64,000 nucleotides of DNA from the NCBI GenBank assembly GCA_015039365.1, contig WION01000196.1, forward strand, positions 1 to 64,000, read 5' to 3'. This stretch comes from Amanita rubescens (taxonomy: Eukaryota > Basidiomycota > Agaricomycetes > Agaricales > Amanitaceae). The translations under genes and the position numbers were made by a program. The number at the start of each line of letters is the position of its first letter. The first letter of the stretch is position 1. This document shows positions 10,385-23,489 of the stretch, piece after piece. The notes under the pieces were generated by a model. The model made no database searches, was not told the DNA's origin, and saw nothing but the letters and a program-made list of their open reading frames with translations.

Positions 10385-13300
10385 ATGCAGTCTCTCGAAA
10401 CATTAACTCTCACACGAAGACGTAGTTGGGGTCAAGCCAGTTCAAATGTTGTCTCTCCCATGAACCTCGATACTTTCAACCACGACCCGCGTGTCGTCGA
10501 CGCGTTTGAAGAGACTGAAGATGATCAAGCTCGTCTCACTCAAAACATTTCGCTCACAATCGACACTTCCCTTAGCCATGATACAGAACACCGCGCTGGA
10601 ATGTCCCCTCGTTCTCGTCGCCGTACAAAACGTTACACTCCGGTCAGTCCAGTGAAAATGACTGGAAATGTAGTCAAGTCCGTTTCCAGGAGTTTACATA
10701 GGGCGTCACTCCGCGTCGTCAATCTATCAAACGCCGGTCTTTCGAGCCAGATTCGACTACCGGACGATGATGACGAGGAAGAGAATGAGGAGCAGGACGA
10801 GCCTTTGCAGCAGGAGCAGGAACAGCGGAGGAATACCCCATTACGTGGTCGGACCCTCGGGTTCTTTGGTCCAGAGAGTAGGGTCCGCTTGGCTTTGAAT
10901 ACGTTCCTTCTGAATAGGTACGTCATGCTTAATGTCTGGTGGAGTCGATTGACGATCTTATCAGGTGGACGGAACCTTTAATACTCGTGCTGATCATCAT
11001 TAATGTCGTTGTCCTCACTATGCAATCTGCGCGTTCATTAACGTTACCATCTAATGGTACGATCACCTCGCAAGGCTACTTTCATACTTGGGAGGACTTT
11101 GCACTTTTCGTCATCTTCGCAGTATATACGTAAGTGACTCTTTCAAATGTGTAGGTGTTTAGTCTGACCCTCCGTAAGCTTGGAAGCTTTCTCCCGGATG
11201 TGTGTATCCGGTTTCCTCTTTGACCCAGAGGTTCCTTTCTCTTCCTTATTTTCTCCCCGGGATTGGGAGAACTCTTCAATCACCCCTACCTCTGCAACTA
11301 CATCTCTATCCCGCCAACCATCTCTTTCCCGCGATACATCCATAAGAAGGACATTTTATAAAATACAACGTGTTCTAGTACGACCTTTTACCCTTGCACC
11401 GGCTGCGAAAGGACATTACTCTCATCCATCCGTATCTCCCTCAACCACTACCATCGTTCCCGAGAAACTAAAACGCGCACATGACGCTTTCCGCAACCCC
11501 TCTCCCCAAACATACTTTTCCAATTTTGTCAAGTCCGATTCCGACAAGCTTGCACTTCCTTTTCGTCTTAACGTTCATCAAATCCATGACCAAACGCGTC
11601 GAAATCTGCCCTACCTCCGCAATAGTTGGAGTAGGATCGATTTCGTGGCTATCGTCAGCTTTTGGATTTCGTTTGCATTGGCATCTGCGGGGTGGGAACG
11701 AGGCGCGCACCATATTGGCGTGTTCAGGGCGATGAGTGTGATTAGGTGCGCCCGACTGTTGGCTGTGACGGCTGGAACGACGGTGAGCCGCTCCGTACGT
11801 GACTAGGTTTTTTTCAACTGATGACGGTTTCTAGACTATTATGCATTCGTTCAAGTTGGCTGCGCCACTTCTCGGGAGCACAGCCTACTTTATATTATTT
11901 GCCATGATGTTATTTTCGTGAGTGTACACATTCATCATCGTTCCCATTTCCTGATTAGGTTTTAGTATTATAGGTGTACAGAGTTTTCGAGGTTCCCTAA
12001 GGCGCTCGTGTTATTTGCAGCCAACGCTAGGGGAGAACCAAACGCAGCTCCAACAGTTTTGTGGTGGGTTTATTAATGCCACCACGTTGGACATTTCGCC
12101 CTATGTCAAGATGGATGGATCCATCTCCTCGACCGCCAAGGGGTTCATTTGTCCCCTCGGGCAGGTCTGTATTGTGAGTCGCATCTTAGTCTCTAGGCCG
12201 ATTCCGCAATATTAAAACGAGACACGCGCCTAGGAAGCAGAAAATCCCAACAGCAACATTGAGAGTTTCGATACGATTTACAATTCTGCTTTGCAAGTGA
12301 TCGTCATTGCCAGTGCGAATACGGTGAGTCGCTCGTAATTAATGCCGGATCGTCACTCAAAACGAAAAAAAAAAAAACAGTGGTCGCAACTTATGTATTA
12401 TACGCTTGACGCAGAGTACTTTGTCTCGTGCATCTTCTTTATCATATGCATCGTCGTCTTGAACTTTTGGCTGTTAAACCTTTTCGTAGCTGTTATCACC
12501 AATACGTTTTCGTCCATCAGGACGGTGACGAACAAGAGCGCCTTTGGTGCTGCACCGTGAGAGTCGTGATTAAAGTCTTCTCTTTTGGATGAGCTAACGT
12601 CGTCGTTTTCTAGCCTTGCAGCGAGCGTAACGGACGAACAAGATGACGAGTACTCCAAGGCAGGACGAGTCATACCTAGGCGTAACTGGGCCTACACAGC
12701 CGTTCAACACACAGAATGGTGCTGGATCCTCCTCGCCCTCGCTTCCACCATACTCCAAGCTACGAGAACGGTGGGGATGAGCAGCTGGCGAGAAACCCTC
12801 CTTTACTACGGCGAACTGGTTATCACTTTCGCCTTTGACTTGGAGATATTGTTGAGGCTTTTCGCTGCGTTGCCGGACTGGAGAAGCTTTTTCTTGCATG
12901 GGAGGAACGTGTTGGATTTGGTCCTTGCTATTGGGTCAAGTGTGATTCAGCTGCCGGTTATTTATTCGTCCCCGGTGTATCCCTGGTTGACCGTCTTCCA
13001 ATTGGCGAGATTTTATCGTGTGATATTGGTTTGGCCGAATATGAAACCGATGATGGTCAGTCGTATTTGTTGCGCTCGACTCGTGCTGTATGCTAATTTT
13101 TGCGACTTCCTAGCTCGCGGTGTTTGGTAACCTGTACGGGTTACTCAACATGACTTTCTTTTTGCTTCTCGTCAACTTCATCGCGGCACTCGTAGCTGTC
13201 CAATTTCTGCGAGGAGACGTTTCAAATTCACAATTGATGGACTTTGGAAATGTTTACAATTCCTTTTTGGGTGTTTACCAGCTCTGTTCTTCAGAGAACT

Positions 13301-16300
13301 GGACGACGGTTCTTTACGGCGCTGCCACGTCTGAAGTCCCGTTTGGTCAAGTGGTCCTCACAGTGGTCTATCTTTCGTTTTGGCTGTTGTTTTCGTACTG
13401 TGCGTCTCTGTTCCTTGTATAGGCAACATAACTGACCGTTGGAACAGTTATCATTCTGCAGATGTTTATTGCCGTTATTAACGAAAACTTTCAAGTGGCA
13501 GAAGAGATTAAGAAAAGCAAACAAGCATCGAGTTATTGGGCGATGCAGAGGAGCGAAGAAGCTAGGCCAAGTTGGATGCGCAAGCTTAACCCGTACAGAT
13601 GGCTCAAGGCGAATCCCGTTACCGTCAAAGTGGACAATCTGCCTTCGAACCTTGTCCTGCCTATGCAAAAATCATTGGTGCAGGACTATAATCGCGTTCC
13701 AGTGTTTGAACGGTCCAAGAGTGTTTGTATTCTGTGTGTTTTGGGGCTGTGGAATTGTTTTATTGACGATCGTTTTAGAAATCGCAAAGGCCGTCCAAGC
13801 CAGGGCATTATGTATCAAGGTCAATAACGGCCCTTCATCGGTTATTTGTTGGGGAGACACATTCGAATGTTATTCCGTTAAAGAATCTGCGGCATGCTCG
13901 GGAGGAGACAAGCGCAGAGGGATTGATGCAGGATGAGGATGAACCAGACCGTAATCTGTACGTGATTGCTTCACAATGCGCGGTGTTTTGTCTGATTCGG
14001 AGATAGGGCGCTATTGGCTGCCATCAACGGGGCAGGGGCGAGCAGCGAAGATCTCAATGACGTTTTGTACGAGCGAAGAGCACAAAAGGCTGATTTCATT
14101 CGTAATCACCCTTCGTACGACGAGACGTTTTGGATGTTTTCGCAAAATAATCCACTTCGGAAGATGTGTCAAAAGCTGGTGCAGCCTGCAAATGGGGAGC
14201 GGCTATTTGGCACGCCATGCTCTCCCGTTGCTCATCCGATCTTTCAGCTCGTTTTGTTGTTGGTCGTACTGGGAGGTATAGCTGTAGAAGGTGTCGCGAC
14301 GCCCCTCTATCGGCGTGCGTGGTATGCGGAGAATGGAACGACCCGCGGTTCTTGGTTCGATATCACCAATACGGCATTTGGGCTCACCCTGGTCGTCGAA
14401 TTTCTGATCAAGATCATCGCCGATGGATTCTTGTTCACCCCAAATGCATATATCAAGAGCGGATGGAACATACTGGACTTGTTCATCATGACCGGTGTTC
14501 TCGTCAGCGTCGCGACTGGTCTTGTGTTCATTGGTGGTCTCAGCAGATTGACGAGGGCACTCAGGGCACTTCCGGCTCTCAAGTTGATCACGCTGATCGA
14601 CAAGATGCGGTATACCTTCCAGTCATTGCTTATCGACGGCGCACCAGGTATCCTGCACGCTGCCCAGCTCTGTATTCTGTATATGATACCCTACGCTATC
14701 TGGGGTCTGAACATCTTTGCTGGGAAAATGAACGAATGTACGGATACCACCGTCCATGGGATGTCCGACTGCATATACGAATACAACAACAATGTCATTG
14801 GTAGTGCTTTCGGCTTCACAGCTCCTCGCGCTTGGAACAATCCCGCGCCATCGACAGTCTTTTCGTTTGATTCGTTTCGAGATTCGTTGTTGATCCTTTT
14901 CGAGATTGTATCTTTGGAAGGATGGATAGACGTGTTGAACGTCGCGACCAGCATCACTGGGACAAATTTACAGCCTCAGATGCATTCATCACCGGCCAAC
15001 GCAATCTTCTTCGTAATCTATAATTTGCTAGGATGTGTTGTTCTTTTGACGATATTCGTTAGGTGGGTTTTGTTTTGTCGTTCTTTGAAGGTCAAGCATA
15101 CTTATGGTGGCGGCTTCGTAGCATCATCATCGGTAATTTCAGTGCGCGGACTGGGATGGCGTACCTCACCGGACCTCAGAGGGAGTGGATTGACTTGCAA
15201 AAGCTTATCAAGCGCCAACGACCTTCAAAAAGGCCAAAAGTCAAACCGACGAACCCGATTCGGGCTTGGTGTTTTGACCGCGCTGTGCAGAAGCACGGAT
15301 GGTGGTCTAGAGGGATAACTGTCATGATCGTTTTCCATATCATCGCGTTGATGTATGTTCGTTAATTGCCATCGATCAACCCATCTAACAAGAGAAACAG
15401 GACGCAAACCTACAATTCCGCCGGGAAGAAAGACCGGATTCTCAGTGAGTTTAGTGTTCTCTTCTTTTCAGTTGTTTGACCGTCAAACTTAGACTACTTT
15501 TTCCTGGCCTTTACTGCCATTTACATTGCGGACGTTGTGGTAAGGTCTTTTGGCCTGGGCTGGTTGAGCTTCCGAGCGAACGGCTGGAATATCTTTGATG
15601 TCTTTGCATCCACCGGAAGTTTCATTACAACTGCGATAGTGCAATCTGGATACACTGGGTACGCTATTGAGCAGTTGCAAAAGCTTTTCTTGGTCAGCGT
15701 TGCCTTCAAACTCGTTCAGAGAGCGGACAGCCTGAATATGCTCTTCAAAACATCCGTGTACGTTTATGCTTGCTGTTATTAAACATGACGTTGACTTTTT
15801 CTTACCAGCGCGAGTTTGCCAGCAATTTTAAGTTTGGTTGGTCTATGGGCGGTTTTCTTCATCTTTTTCGCCATCCTGTATCTGGAAGTGTTCGGCATGA
15901 CCAGGTGGGGCACAGCCGAAACTAGATACCAAAACTACACCTCTCTTGCGAGATCGATCGTGATGTTGATCTTTATGAGCACAGGGTACGTGGTGACTCG
16001 CGGATAATGCGGTTAGAGATTCATACATCACTTCAGGGAAGGCTGGAATCAATATATGCACGATTTGTGGGTACATATTTGATTACATCGTCCATCTGTT
16101 CTGATGCGTCTTAGCACACTGGAATACCCTCATTGCACTGAAGAAGGAGAAACTGACTGTGGTAGTGCCGCTTGGTCGTTCTCGTTATTCATTGCGTGGA
16201 ACTTGTTGAGTATGGTAAGCTCAGTGTATTATTTGACTTGCCTGAGCGCTCAATCTTCCTTCTAGTACATCTTTGCCAACTTGTTTACCGGTCAGTATCG

Positions 16301-17546
16301 CCTGCTAAACGCTTTCTTTGATTACTGAACGAATTCTCAGGTATCGTCGTGCAAAACTTTTCCTACGTGTTCCAAGCCTCGGGCAGCGGCTCCAAAGCGA
16401 TTACGAGAGAGGAGATGCGTGCATTCAAGAAAGTCTGGGCAGAATTCGCTGATCCCAAAACTGGTTACTTGCCTCCGAATAACTTTGGGCGATTCTTCTC
16501 CGTATGTTTTCCACGTTTGTTGTCTATACATACTGACGATGCATCAAGCGGCTGAAGGGGATATTTGAAGTTCGGATCTATCCAGTTGAAAATAGCGTTG
16601 CCAACATTAGATCGTCCTGTCAGGCCGATGAACGGTCGAAACAGGGAAATGTTGTGGATGGCCTGGATGTCCGTAAACTGGCGAAGAAGCTTAGCAAGAT
16701 TGATCACAAAGCTATCAGAAAGCGCAAATTAATATACAGTCGACTCTTCCACGAGGCCCGCATATCACACGAGGGGCAAGGTATATCGTTCAGGGGGATG
16801 CTTACTTTGTTGGCCCATCACAAAATTATTGTCGACGCTGATGCATTGGTGTAAGTTTGAACAGAACTACGCGTGACCGAGCTGACGCGGTTGTGTAGCT
16901 TGAAAGATCTTCTGATCCGAACGGAAACGAATAAACTCGTTACAGATTTAGTCAACTTGGACCTTGTTCGATCTCTGCTCAGAATGCTCACAGTGCGTCG
17001 TAGATATACAGAGGAGCGAGATAAGAGAAGAATGGGTATGCTTTCATCATGATATGCGATACATTAGGCACTGATAGTCCTATGATGCACAGCTGACATA
17101 CCCTCAATTATTGTCGATGTCATGCCCAGCACACCACCGTCCTCTAGCAGAGACATATCCAGTGCCTTGCATGATTTGTCGCCATCCTCCTTTTCTGGAA
17201 GCTTTGCGTCAGAGGATCGATATAGCCCGTCTGACGTATCTTTTGCTCTGGAAGACGTGACTGGACTTCGCAGAGGCCCGAGAAGAACCAGCGAAATCAG
17301 CATGCTATCTGCTGATCTTGGCTCTCGTTCTCCGTAAGTTATCGCAATGCTATCTGCTTTCGAATTTGACGCGGGTTTTTTTTAGTCGCGTTTCCTTTCA
17401 AGAAGATGATCCGCAGACCATTCTATCGTCTATCAAAAATTCCATGTGGGGAGGTGAGAATAATGCCAACATTTAAATCAACAAGTGCTAATCGTATCTC
17501 AGAACTCATGCGAGAAGCTACCGAGGAAGAGGAAAATAGATCATGA
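10385..17546 (+). CDS. CCH1: Voltage-gated high-affinity calcium channel alpha subunit CCH1
   Basis: This is a four-domain, 24-transmembrane channel of roughly 1,900 residues spread over more than 20 short exons. Fungal Cch1 works with Mid1 in the plasma membrane for calcium entry under stress. The start is ATG 10385, followed by a basic, acidic-patch cytosolic N-terminus (about 180 residues). Domain I runs from [14 protein letters not shown] (10970), domain II from about 12690, domain III from about 14230 and domain IV from about 15490. Pore loops carry ANTW (I, with an intron inside the loop near 12325-12380), SENW (II, about 13297), LEGW (III, about 14915) and GEGW (IV, about 16035), so the filter reads N-E-E-E. 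After the last S6 comes an EF-hand-like helix pair (about 16410-16500), then a basic C-terminus. The stop TGA is 17544-17546. It is convergent with eIF3a. Confidence 0.93.
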
Positions 17547-17785
17547 GCATCCAAAAAACGGACTACAATCTACCTATTACCATCTCACGATACCCGAACA
17601 TGCAAGGAACTCATTAATTTATCAATCATACGGTATATGTAGACTAGTAGAATTTAGACTTAGACCTTTTTGATAACCTTTCGAACAGCCAAGTCATCAT
17701 GGACAGTAGCATAATCACACCAAATGAAGGCCGATTTACAGTTTGAAGTGATGGAAAAAAGTACAATGATAATGCAAGAATGACA

Positions 17786-20700
17786 TCATGACTGTCTATG
17801 CCGAGGACGCCAAACACCAGGTTTTTTCTCTGGCACTGTTTGGAAGCCGTCCTCATCCTTAGCAGGTTCCTCTTTCCTAGGGGGCAGAGCAGAAGATGCT
17901 GGTTGAGTAGCGGCAGGTGGATTAGCACCACCGCCGGCGGCTTGCTGCCTAGCTTCCTCGCGTGCACGCCACCCACCACCGCCAGAGGAAACTGCGGCAC
18001 TTGCGCCAACTCGTAACCGACTAGTCCTTTCAGCAGGCGCCGGGCTCTCAGGACGAGTCGGAGGTCCTGTAGGTAGAGCACCTCTTCTCCATGTGTCTCC
18101 TCCATTTTGAACGGCTGCCACGGGTGCTGGGGTGCCAAGTGGCTTCCGCTGTAAACCAGCTTTTTCTGCCGCTTTTTCTGCGGCACGTTGTTTTCGGTGT
18201 TGTTCGGCCTCTTCCTCCCTCTGTTGCTGTCTCCGGACTCTTTCGAGATCGGCAAGACGGTCTGCCTCTCGCTGCCTTCGGCGCTCTGCCGCTTCCTCCT
18301 CTACCTTGCGTTTCGCCTCTTCTTCCGCAGCTTTTTTGGCCTCTTCTTCTCTCTGTTGTCGGTCTTCTTTTGCTCTCCGCTCTGCAACGGGTCAGTTTCG
18401 ATATACTCAATGTAAACTGTTTAACCGAACCTTCTTCGAGCCGTTGCTCCTCCTCTTCCTTCTCCCGCTTGCGCCTTTCCTCTTCTTCCTGGCGATGCTT
18501 CTCCTCTTCCCATGCTTTGACTACAGCCTTTCTCTTCTTCTCCCTCTCTTCCTCGATCTTTTTTCGGGCCGCTTCCTTCCGCTTAGCAAATTCTTCGCCT
18601 TTCTTTGCCAACAACACTTCTTTACGAGCCGAAAAGTCGTTCATCATCCGAGCAAGGCGAACCTTGGTAGCAAGATCCTCTTGGTGAGTTGTCTTGGAAG
18701 ATTCCTTCCGAGCCTTTTGGGATGCTTCGAAGGTCTCGCGATCTGCCTTTTGTTGCTGTTCGTAGTCCTGAGCCAGGAGGGGATGTTCTTCTTTTCTGTA
18801 TGCACGCTCAATGTGATCTATGCGTTTTGATACGACGCGTAAGCGTTCATTTAGCCCCTTCTTCTCCTTCTCAAGCTGTGCCACTTGAATGGTGATAAGA
18901 CCTTCCGTGTCATAGTTTTCGAGCTTCTGTGTGCAACTTATCAGTTAACAATTTCCATGATTTGTGATGCACTTACATCGACATCATTGGCCTTGAGAAT
19001 TCCCTTAGTTACCAGACTCTGGGCGTACTTCTTGGCTTCGTCGATCTTAATCGACTCGATCTCTTTTCTGGCTCGTTCCTGTTCCTTGCGTCTCAAGTCT
19101 TCTCTTCGGCGCTTCTCTTCCTCCTCTTTCTCCCGTCTACTGATCTCTGCTCTCCTACTCGTCTCCTCTTTCTCCTTTCGGACGCTGAGCTCGCTGAGCA
19201 GCTCTCTTCTCTTAGCCACCAGCGCACGCCGCAAGCGTAAAGCATGCCTTTCGGCCTCTGCTGCTGCCACCAAAGACTTGAACTTTTCAGCCTGCTCTTC
19301 AGGTGATAGAGAAGCCTTGGGCTCAATTATCTCCAGTGACTTGTGAAGAGTCGTCGCGATCCGGCTTAATCGGGTCCTCACAAACTCCGCCATACTGGGC
19401 TGAACGAAACCTTCGCTTGAAGTGCTCGTTTTGGCCTCTGGGTTAATCCTTGGCTCATCTGTTAAGACGTATGGGTCGTCAACGAAGGTGATACTTCCAT
19501 CCTTGTGATCAACGCGGATGTTCAGTTCGCCACGCCTAGCGCAACCCATAATGTATGACGCTAATTGCTCTTCGTCAAATGCGCCCTCAATCCCTGCATC
19601 CTTGAGGGGTTTAACCAAGGCATTTAGGTTGTCGATTTTGACAGTTGAGTAGACTTCGGAAAGCTGCAGGAATAGTCGTGAGAGGAGAGCTCTCTGGAGA
19701 AGAGATAGATATGGAGCATATGCTTCGTCGGCGGACAGTTGTTGGAGAAGGGGTGCAACGGAAGTGCAAAGAGTAAGAGGATCGAATGTGACTTCAAGGA
19801 TGTTGTATAATGACTTGATAGTTGGAGGAGATAGTTTCAAGACGTCTCGGGAAAGCTACAAGAACATGAAAAGACGGCATATGGTGGCAACGATAAAGAG
19901 CTCACCGCGTCCTTGAGCAACCCTGCGCGGGTTGGCATCTTAGAAAGGCCAAGCAGAGCAGTGAGGCGGGCATTTCGACCCTTCAACCCATCTTGATCTT
20001 CGAGTTGGAGACCGACAGGTACCGCTAGGGCGCTAACGAGGACCTGACCGGCGAGCCTGCTCAGCTCTTCCTCTGATTTTCCCCCAATAGACATGACAAT
20101 GGAATAATATCTGCTCCAGGCAGCGGCATGATAAAGCGCGTTACCGCTCATCAAGAATATCTTGGTGAGCTTTTCGTAGTAGTTCGCCATCATCGCAGGC
20201 CGTGGGGCCTTTTTCGCCATCGTCAACAAGTTATGCACATCCTCCACTGATCGGAAGGCTTCCTGCCAAAGCTCCAGTTCAACAGATGTATTCAGCTGGG
20301 CGAAGCGAGTGTCAAGGTGACGCTGTAGCGTATCGGGGTCAGAGAGGTTGATTGCATGGGGTTGATTAGGATATTTTGCGATATTCCCGAGATGCAGCCG
20401 CAAGGTCTCGCATAGACGTCGGAATTCGACTTTTCTGCTGTATTTAAGGCAAAACTTAAATGCTTGTTGAGCGATTTGCTGCCAACCGGATCAAAATATG
20501 TAGAGTCAGGGTTACTGATACACTCACCTGGTATATCGTCTCCAATCTGGAGTTGTTTTTTAATGTCTCCAGCGAAGTCCTATAACTCTCCCACAAAAAC
20601 TTTAGCCAGGGTGTGACCAGAGCACGGTCGGTGCGATCTTTATTTTGGTCACCGCTAACGGCGCCGAGTAAGATGCTTTCTGGGGTCTCGCTGGCTTCCA

Positions 20701-21055
20701 AATCATCGACATCCACTGCAGATTTCACAGCCGCCTTTTCCTGTGCATCACGAACTTTTGCATCGGCCAACTGAACAAATCGAGTGATGACGGCTTCTAT
20801 GCTTTGCACATTGAGATTTTGAGCGATATTCTTGTATTGCATCAGGCCTTCCTTTGCTGTTCGCCCTTTTCGCAATTCTACGCAGAGTTCGATGAAGCGG
20901 TGCGTAATCGGTTCCAAAGAGGTTAAAGGTGTGGATCTAAAACGCTTCGATGCGAACATTTCCGACAATGACTGCAATGCCGCATGAGTCTGGCCGACAG
21001 AGACAAGCCCTTCGGCTTGCTTGAGCACCGTTTCGGGTTTTGAGAAGGGCGCCAT
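17786..21055 (-). CDS. TIF32: Translation initiation factor eIF3 subunit A (TIF32)
   Basis: eIF3a is the scaffold of the eIF3 complex on the 40S subunit. The N-terminus begins at ATG 21055 with [17 protein letters not shown]. The middle has the PCI region (about 19400-20000, [12 protein letters not shown] and YILEVT-like stretches). A long charged coiled coil follows, rich in EEKRRR (18430-19350). The tail holds [16 protein letters not shown] just before the stop at 17786, typical of fungal eIF3a. Several short introns are visible (near 20430-20520, 19850-19910, 18930-18975 and 18375-18430). The length of about 1,000 residues fits the family. Its 3' end lies 240 bp from that of CCH1. The long Ser/Leu/Phe-rich frames on the opposite strand are shadows of the coiled coil. 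Confidence 0.95.
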
Positions 21056-21422
21056 GATGACTGGAACACGGTTATAAGAGGTTTATTTGAGTGAATGGGA
21101 GATTTACTGGAATGAAACGGGATTCGTAGGGCGCCCGACTTCCGCTGATGGTTATGATTTGACTCGGTCGGCTCTTCAGCGATACACTCGCCGCTGTGTG
21201 TACGCCTGCAAAAATTAGGTTTGGCTTTAGGGCAGGCTGCTCGGTACCGTCGCGGCGTTCTCCGTATTACATAACAAAGCCCGATCGCCCCGCTTTCGCT
21301 ACATACATCAATCTACTCGCATATCTCGTTTTTCCCCCACCACCTCATCCCAGCCCCCCACAATGACGCTCAATTAGACCTCCAGTCCTAAAAGAGAATG
21401 CCACTAAGAAACAAAAAAACAA
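21056..21422. other. Upstream region of eIF3a
   Basis: No gene is supported. It should contain the eIF3a promoter and 5' UTR. A pyrimidine-rich stretch lies near 21300-21360. The segment around 21410-21470 resembles 36270-36310 (both contain AAAACTCACCT next to GTCCTGTT or GTCTTGTT), so it may already belong to the dispersed element that follows. Confidence 0.4.
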
Positions 21423-22420
21423 CTAAAAACTCACCTGATCGCCTCGCCAAAATTCCTGTCCTGTTATCTTGAGCTTCGTCCAGTATGTTCCAGGGAGCAA
21501 TGGATGGAATAAAAGAAAAAGCTGCTCATTGGCGACAACCGGTAGGACACAGCTTCTGAGGCAAGAGGGGTGTATTTGAAAGATGTCACGCGCAATTGCG
21601 CATGCTCCCAAGGGTACGCGGCCAGTCTATCCAGGAAGTGGGAGAGACACCGGATGTCATTGTCTTCCTCTCGAGCTTATTGCCACTTTTTCTGACGGTC
21701 CATGACACACAGTGACCTGGGTGGGAGCTCGAATTAAGTGAGATTTCAGCTGCATTTATCATTGAAGAAAACAACTTCCTACTTATGATGACTTGTTCAA
21801 ACAAATTCGGGGGGGATGGAACTTCTGCTTTCCATGCTTCAATTTCGATTCTCCATGTCAAGTTAACGAGGACATCCGATGATAACGAACGCTCGAGAAC
21901 TTGATGTTGCTGCACGTAATCGGCCATATCTGAGCTGGCATCTCCCATTTTTCCCAATAAAGTTGAGCCTGAAGGCGTCGTGTGAGTTCATAGAACGTGT
22001 TAAGAACTATGACAGCCTAGGGAAGGCTTCATACCAAGGTCACGGTTAATGATTTTACGCCAGTTATAGAAGCTGAAATGACTGTCCAGTGTGGCGGCGA
22101 AATCCAGGCCTCATTTCTTTTGTGCTGCTCGCCAGCGGGCCAACTTCCGCCTAGCCTTGTTCTGGAGCCCCGTCATCTGTGCGTCCAACGCTGTAGTTGA
22201 ATGTGTATCTTGTATGTCGCAGGCAGGTGATCCCCGTTGATGACAGGGAAGTCGGGTCTATTCACTGAAGTCGGCATTTGATATTCAATGAACACTGGCA
22301 TGCAATTAGAGTGAAGGAAACATAAGGCACACCTCGGCTGCAAATCTGGCCCAACGCTTCATGTTGTGACGCGGTGATTTCAGTTTGGTTTTGACTGGAG
22401 ACCTTTGCTTATGTAACGGA
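21423..22420 (-). mobile_element. Decayed dispersed element, transposase-like (copy 1)
   Basis: Minus-strand fragments include a 123-codon frame at 21586-21957 (GKMGDASSDMADYVQQHQ, IEIEAWKAEVPSPP) and LDAQMTGLQNKARRKLARW near 22130-22170. They are broken by stops. The stretch 21700-22350 is clearly related to 32040-32560 over several blocks, for example the block with GATAACGAACGCTCGAG followed by CAATAAAGTTGAGCCTGA. Relatedness to KDZ-type transposases of mushrooms is a guess from the short charged motifs. It could instead be a multi-copy orphan gene. Confidence 0.5.
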
Positions 22421-23178
22421 TCGCATCAAGAATGACAGGCCGATCGCCCGTTTTTACGCCTCCTCGGCGGTTTTGAGTGTACCCTTGCTTTCTGCACTGC
22501 GACTTCCGTTAGTACTCCTTTTCGCTTTGCCTCGTCAAGAAAAAGCTATGATTGGATCTTTATCTCTTGGAACGCAGGCTACCTATTGATACTACTACTT
22601 TACACAAGAGTATACCTACACACGATCCAGTATAGGTTTCGCAAACGTCCAGGTAGCTGTCTAGATAAGAGAGATATGAATAGCATACAGCGTGCTACTC
22701 CTTTCGAGCTCAGGTCCAGGCTCCAGGCTCTTCCTGTGCACAACGACATGACTCATACGAATCGACATTTCTCATGGCAAGTCACCGATCACCAGCGGTG
22801 ATAGTCAAGACAGGGTAGAGGCCAACATTCCATGAACGGCACGCCCAAAATTTGCTCGTGCAGCCCTCTGGATCTTGGGCGGTAAATACGGGGGATCGCA
22901 GCTGAGGCAACATCGGTTAGTCAGGCCTTGAAGCTTGATTGTCTGATGACGATACACACCCTGCATCAACAAACATCTCTTCCAGTCCCGATAATAATCT
23001 TTCGATAGGTATAAAATCATATTCTTTACTTGTTCTACGGCCTCATCTAGTAAAGGCAGGAGTCGAGAGGGAAGAGAGCTTGCTGCGCAGGACGATGGCC
23101 GTGCTGGTGATGGAGCGATCTTTAAAACGTGGCCGGTTATACATACGAGAAAATCGAAGTTCAAGAAAAGTCTTATTG
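22421..23178. other. Intergenic region, no supported gene
   Basis: Short open frames occur on the minus strand (22805-23182), without introns, motifs or similarity that I recognise. Nothing else stands out. Confidence 0.4.
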
Positions 23179-23433
23179 TCACTGTTCTCCGGTTTGAGTA
23201 TTTATATTTGAGGGCGTCGCGTAATTGGGCTGCCGCTGTGGCAATGGGCCTATCGAAATCATAAGTAACTTTGCATTATTGGGGACACATATACTTACCC
23301 GCAGACTGGCACCGCCATAACCTTTGGTCATCGTAGCTAACAGGCCGGCAAGCGGTCTTGACTTCCGTCCTAGGTCAGGTATCATGATGAAAGGGGCAAT
23401 GAGAACAACATCAAACACTGTCACGTTCCTCAA
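23179..23433 (-). CDS. Possible small orphan gene or exon
   Basis: A minus-strand frame from ATG 23433 contains IAPFIMIPDLGRKSRPLAG and ends its first exon at a good donor (GTAAGTATATG). An acceptor (CCACAG) is followed by RQPNYATPSNIN and a stop. The spliced product would be about 60 residues. No family is recognised. The clean splice signals are the only support, and it could equally be the remnant of a longer gene. Confidence 0.25.
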   Translation of the reverse strand: MRNVTVFDVVLIAPFIMIPDLGRKSRPLAGLLATMTKGYGGASLRVSICVPNNAKLLMISIGPLPQRQPNYATPSNINTQTGEQ

Positions 23434-23489
23434 CCCCTACTACTCAACTTCTCGTTGAGTCGTTCTTTCTATTTCTCGCCGCGTTATCA

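Noticed and set aside
18091..18884. Long plus-strand Ser/Leu/Phe-rich frames (up to 232 codons) opposite eIF3a
   Set aside because: They are antisense shadows of the Lys/Glu/Arg-rich coiled coil of eIF3a, whose exons, introns and termini are clear.
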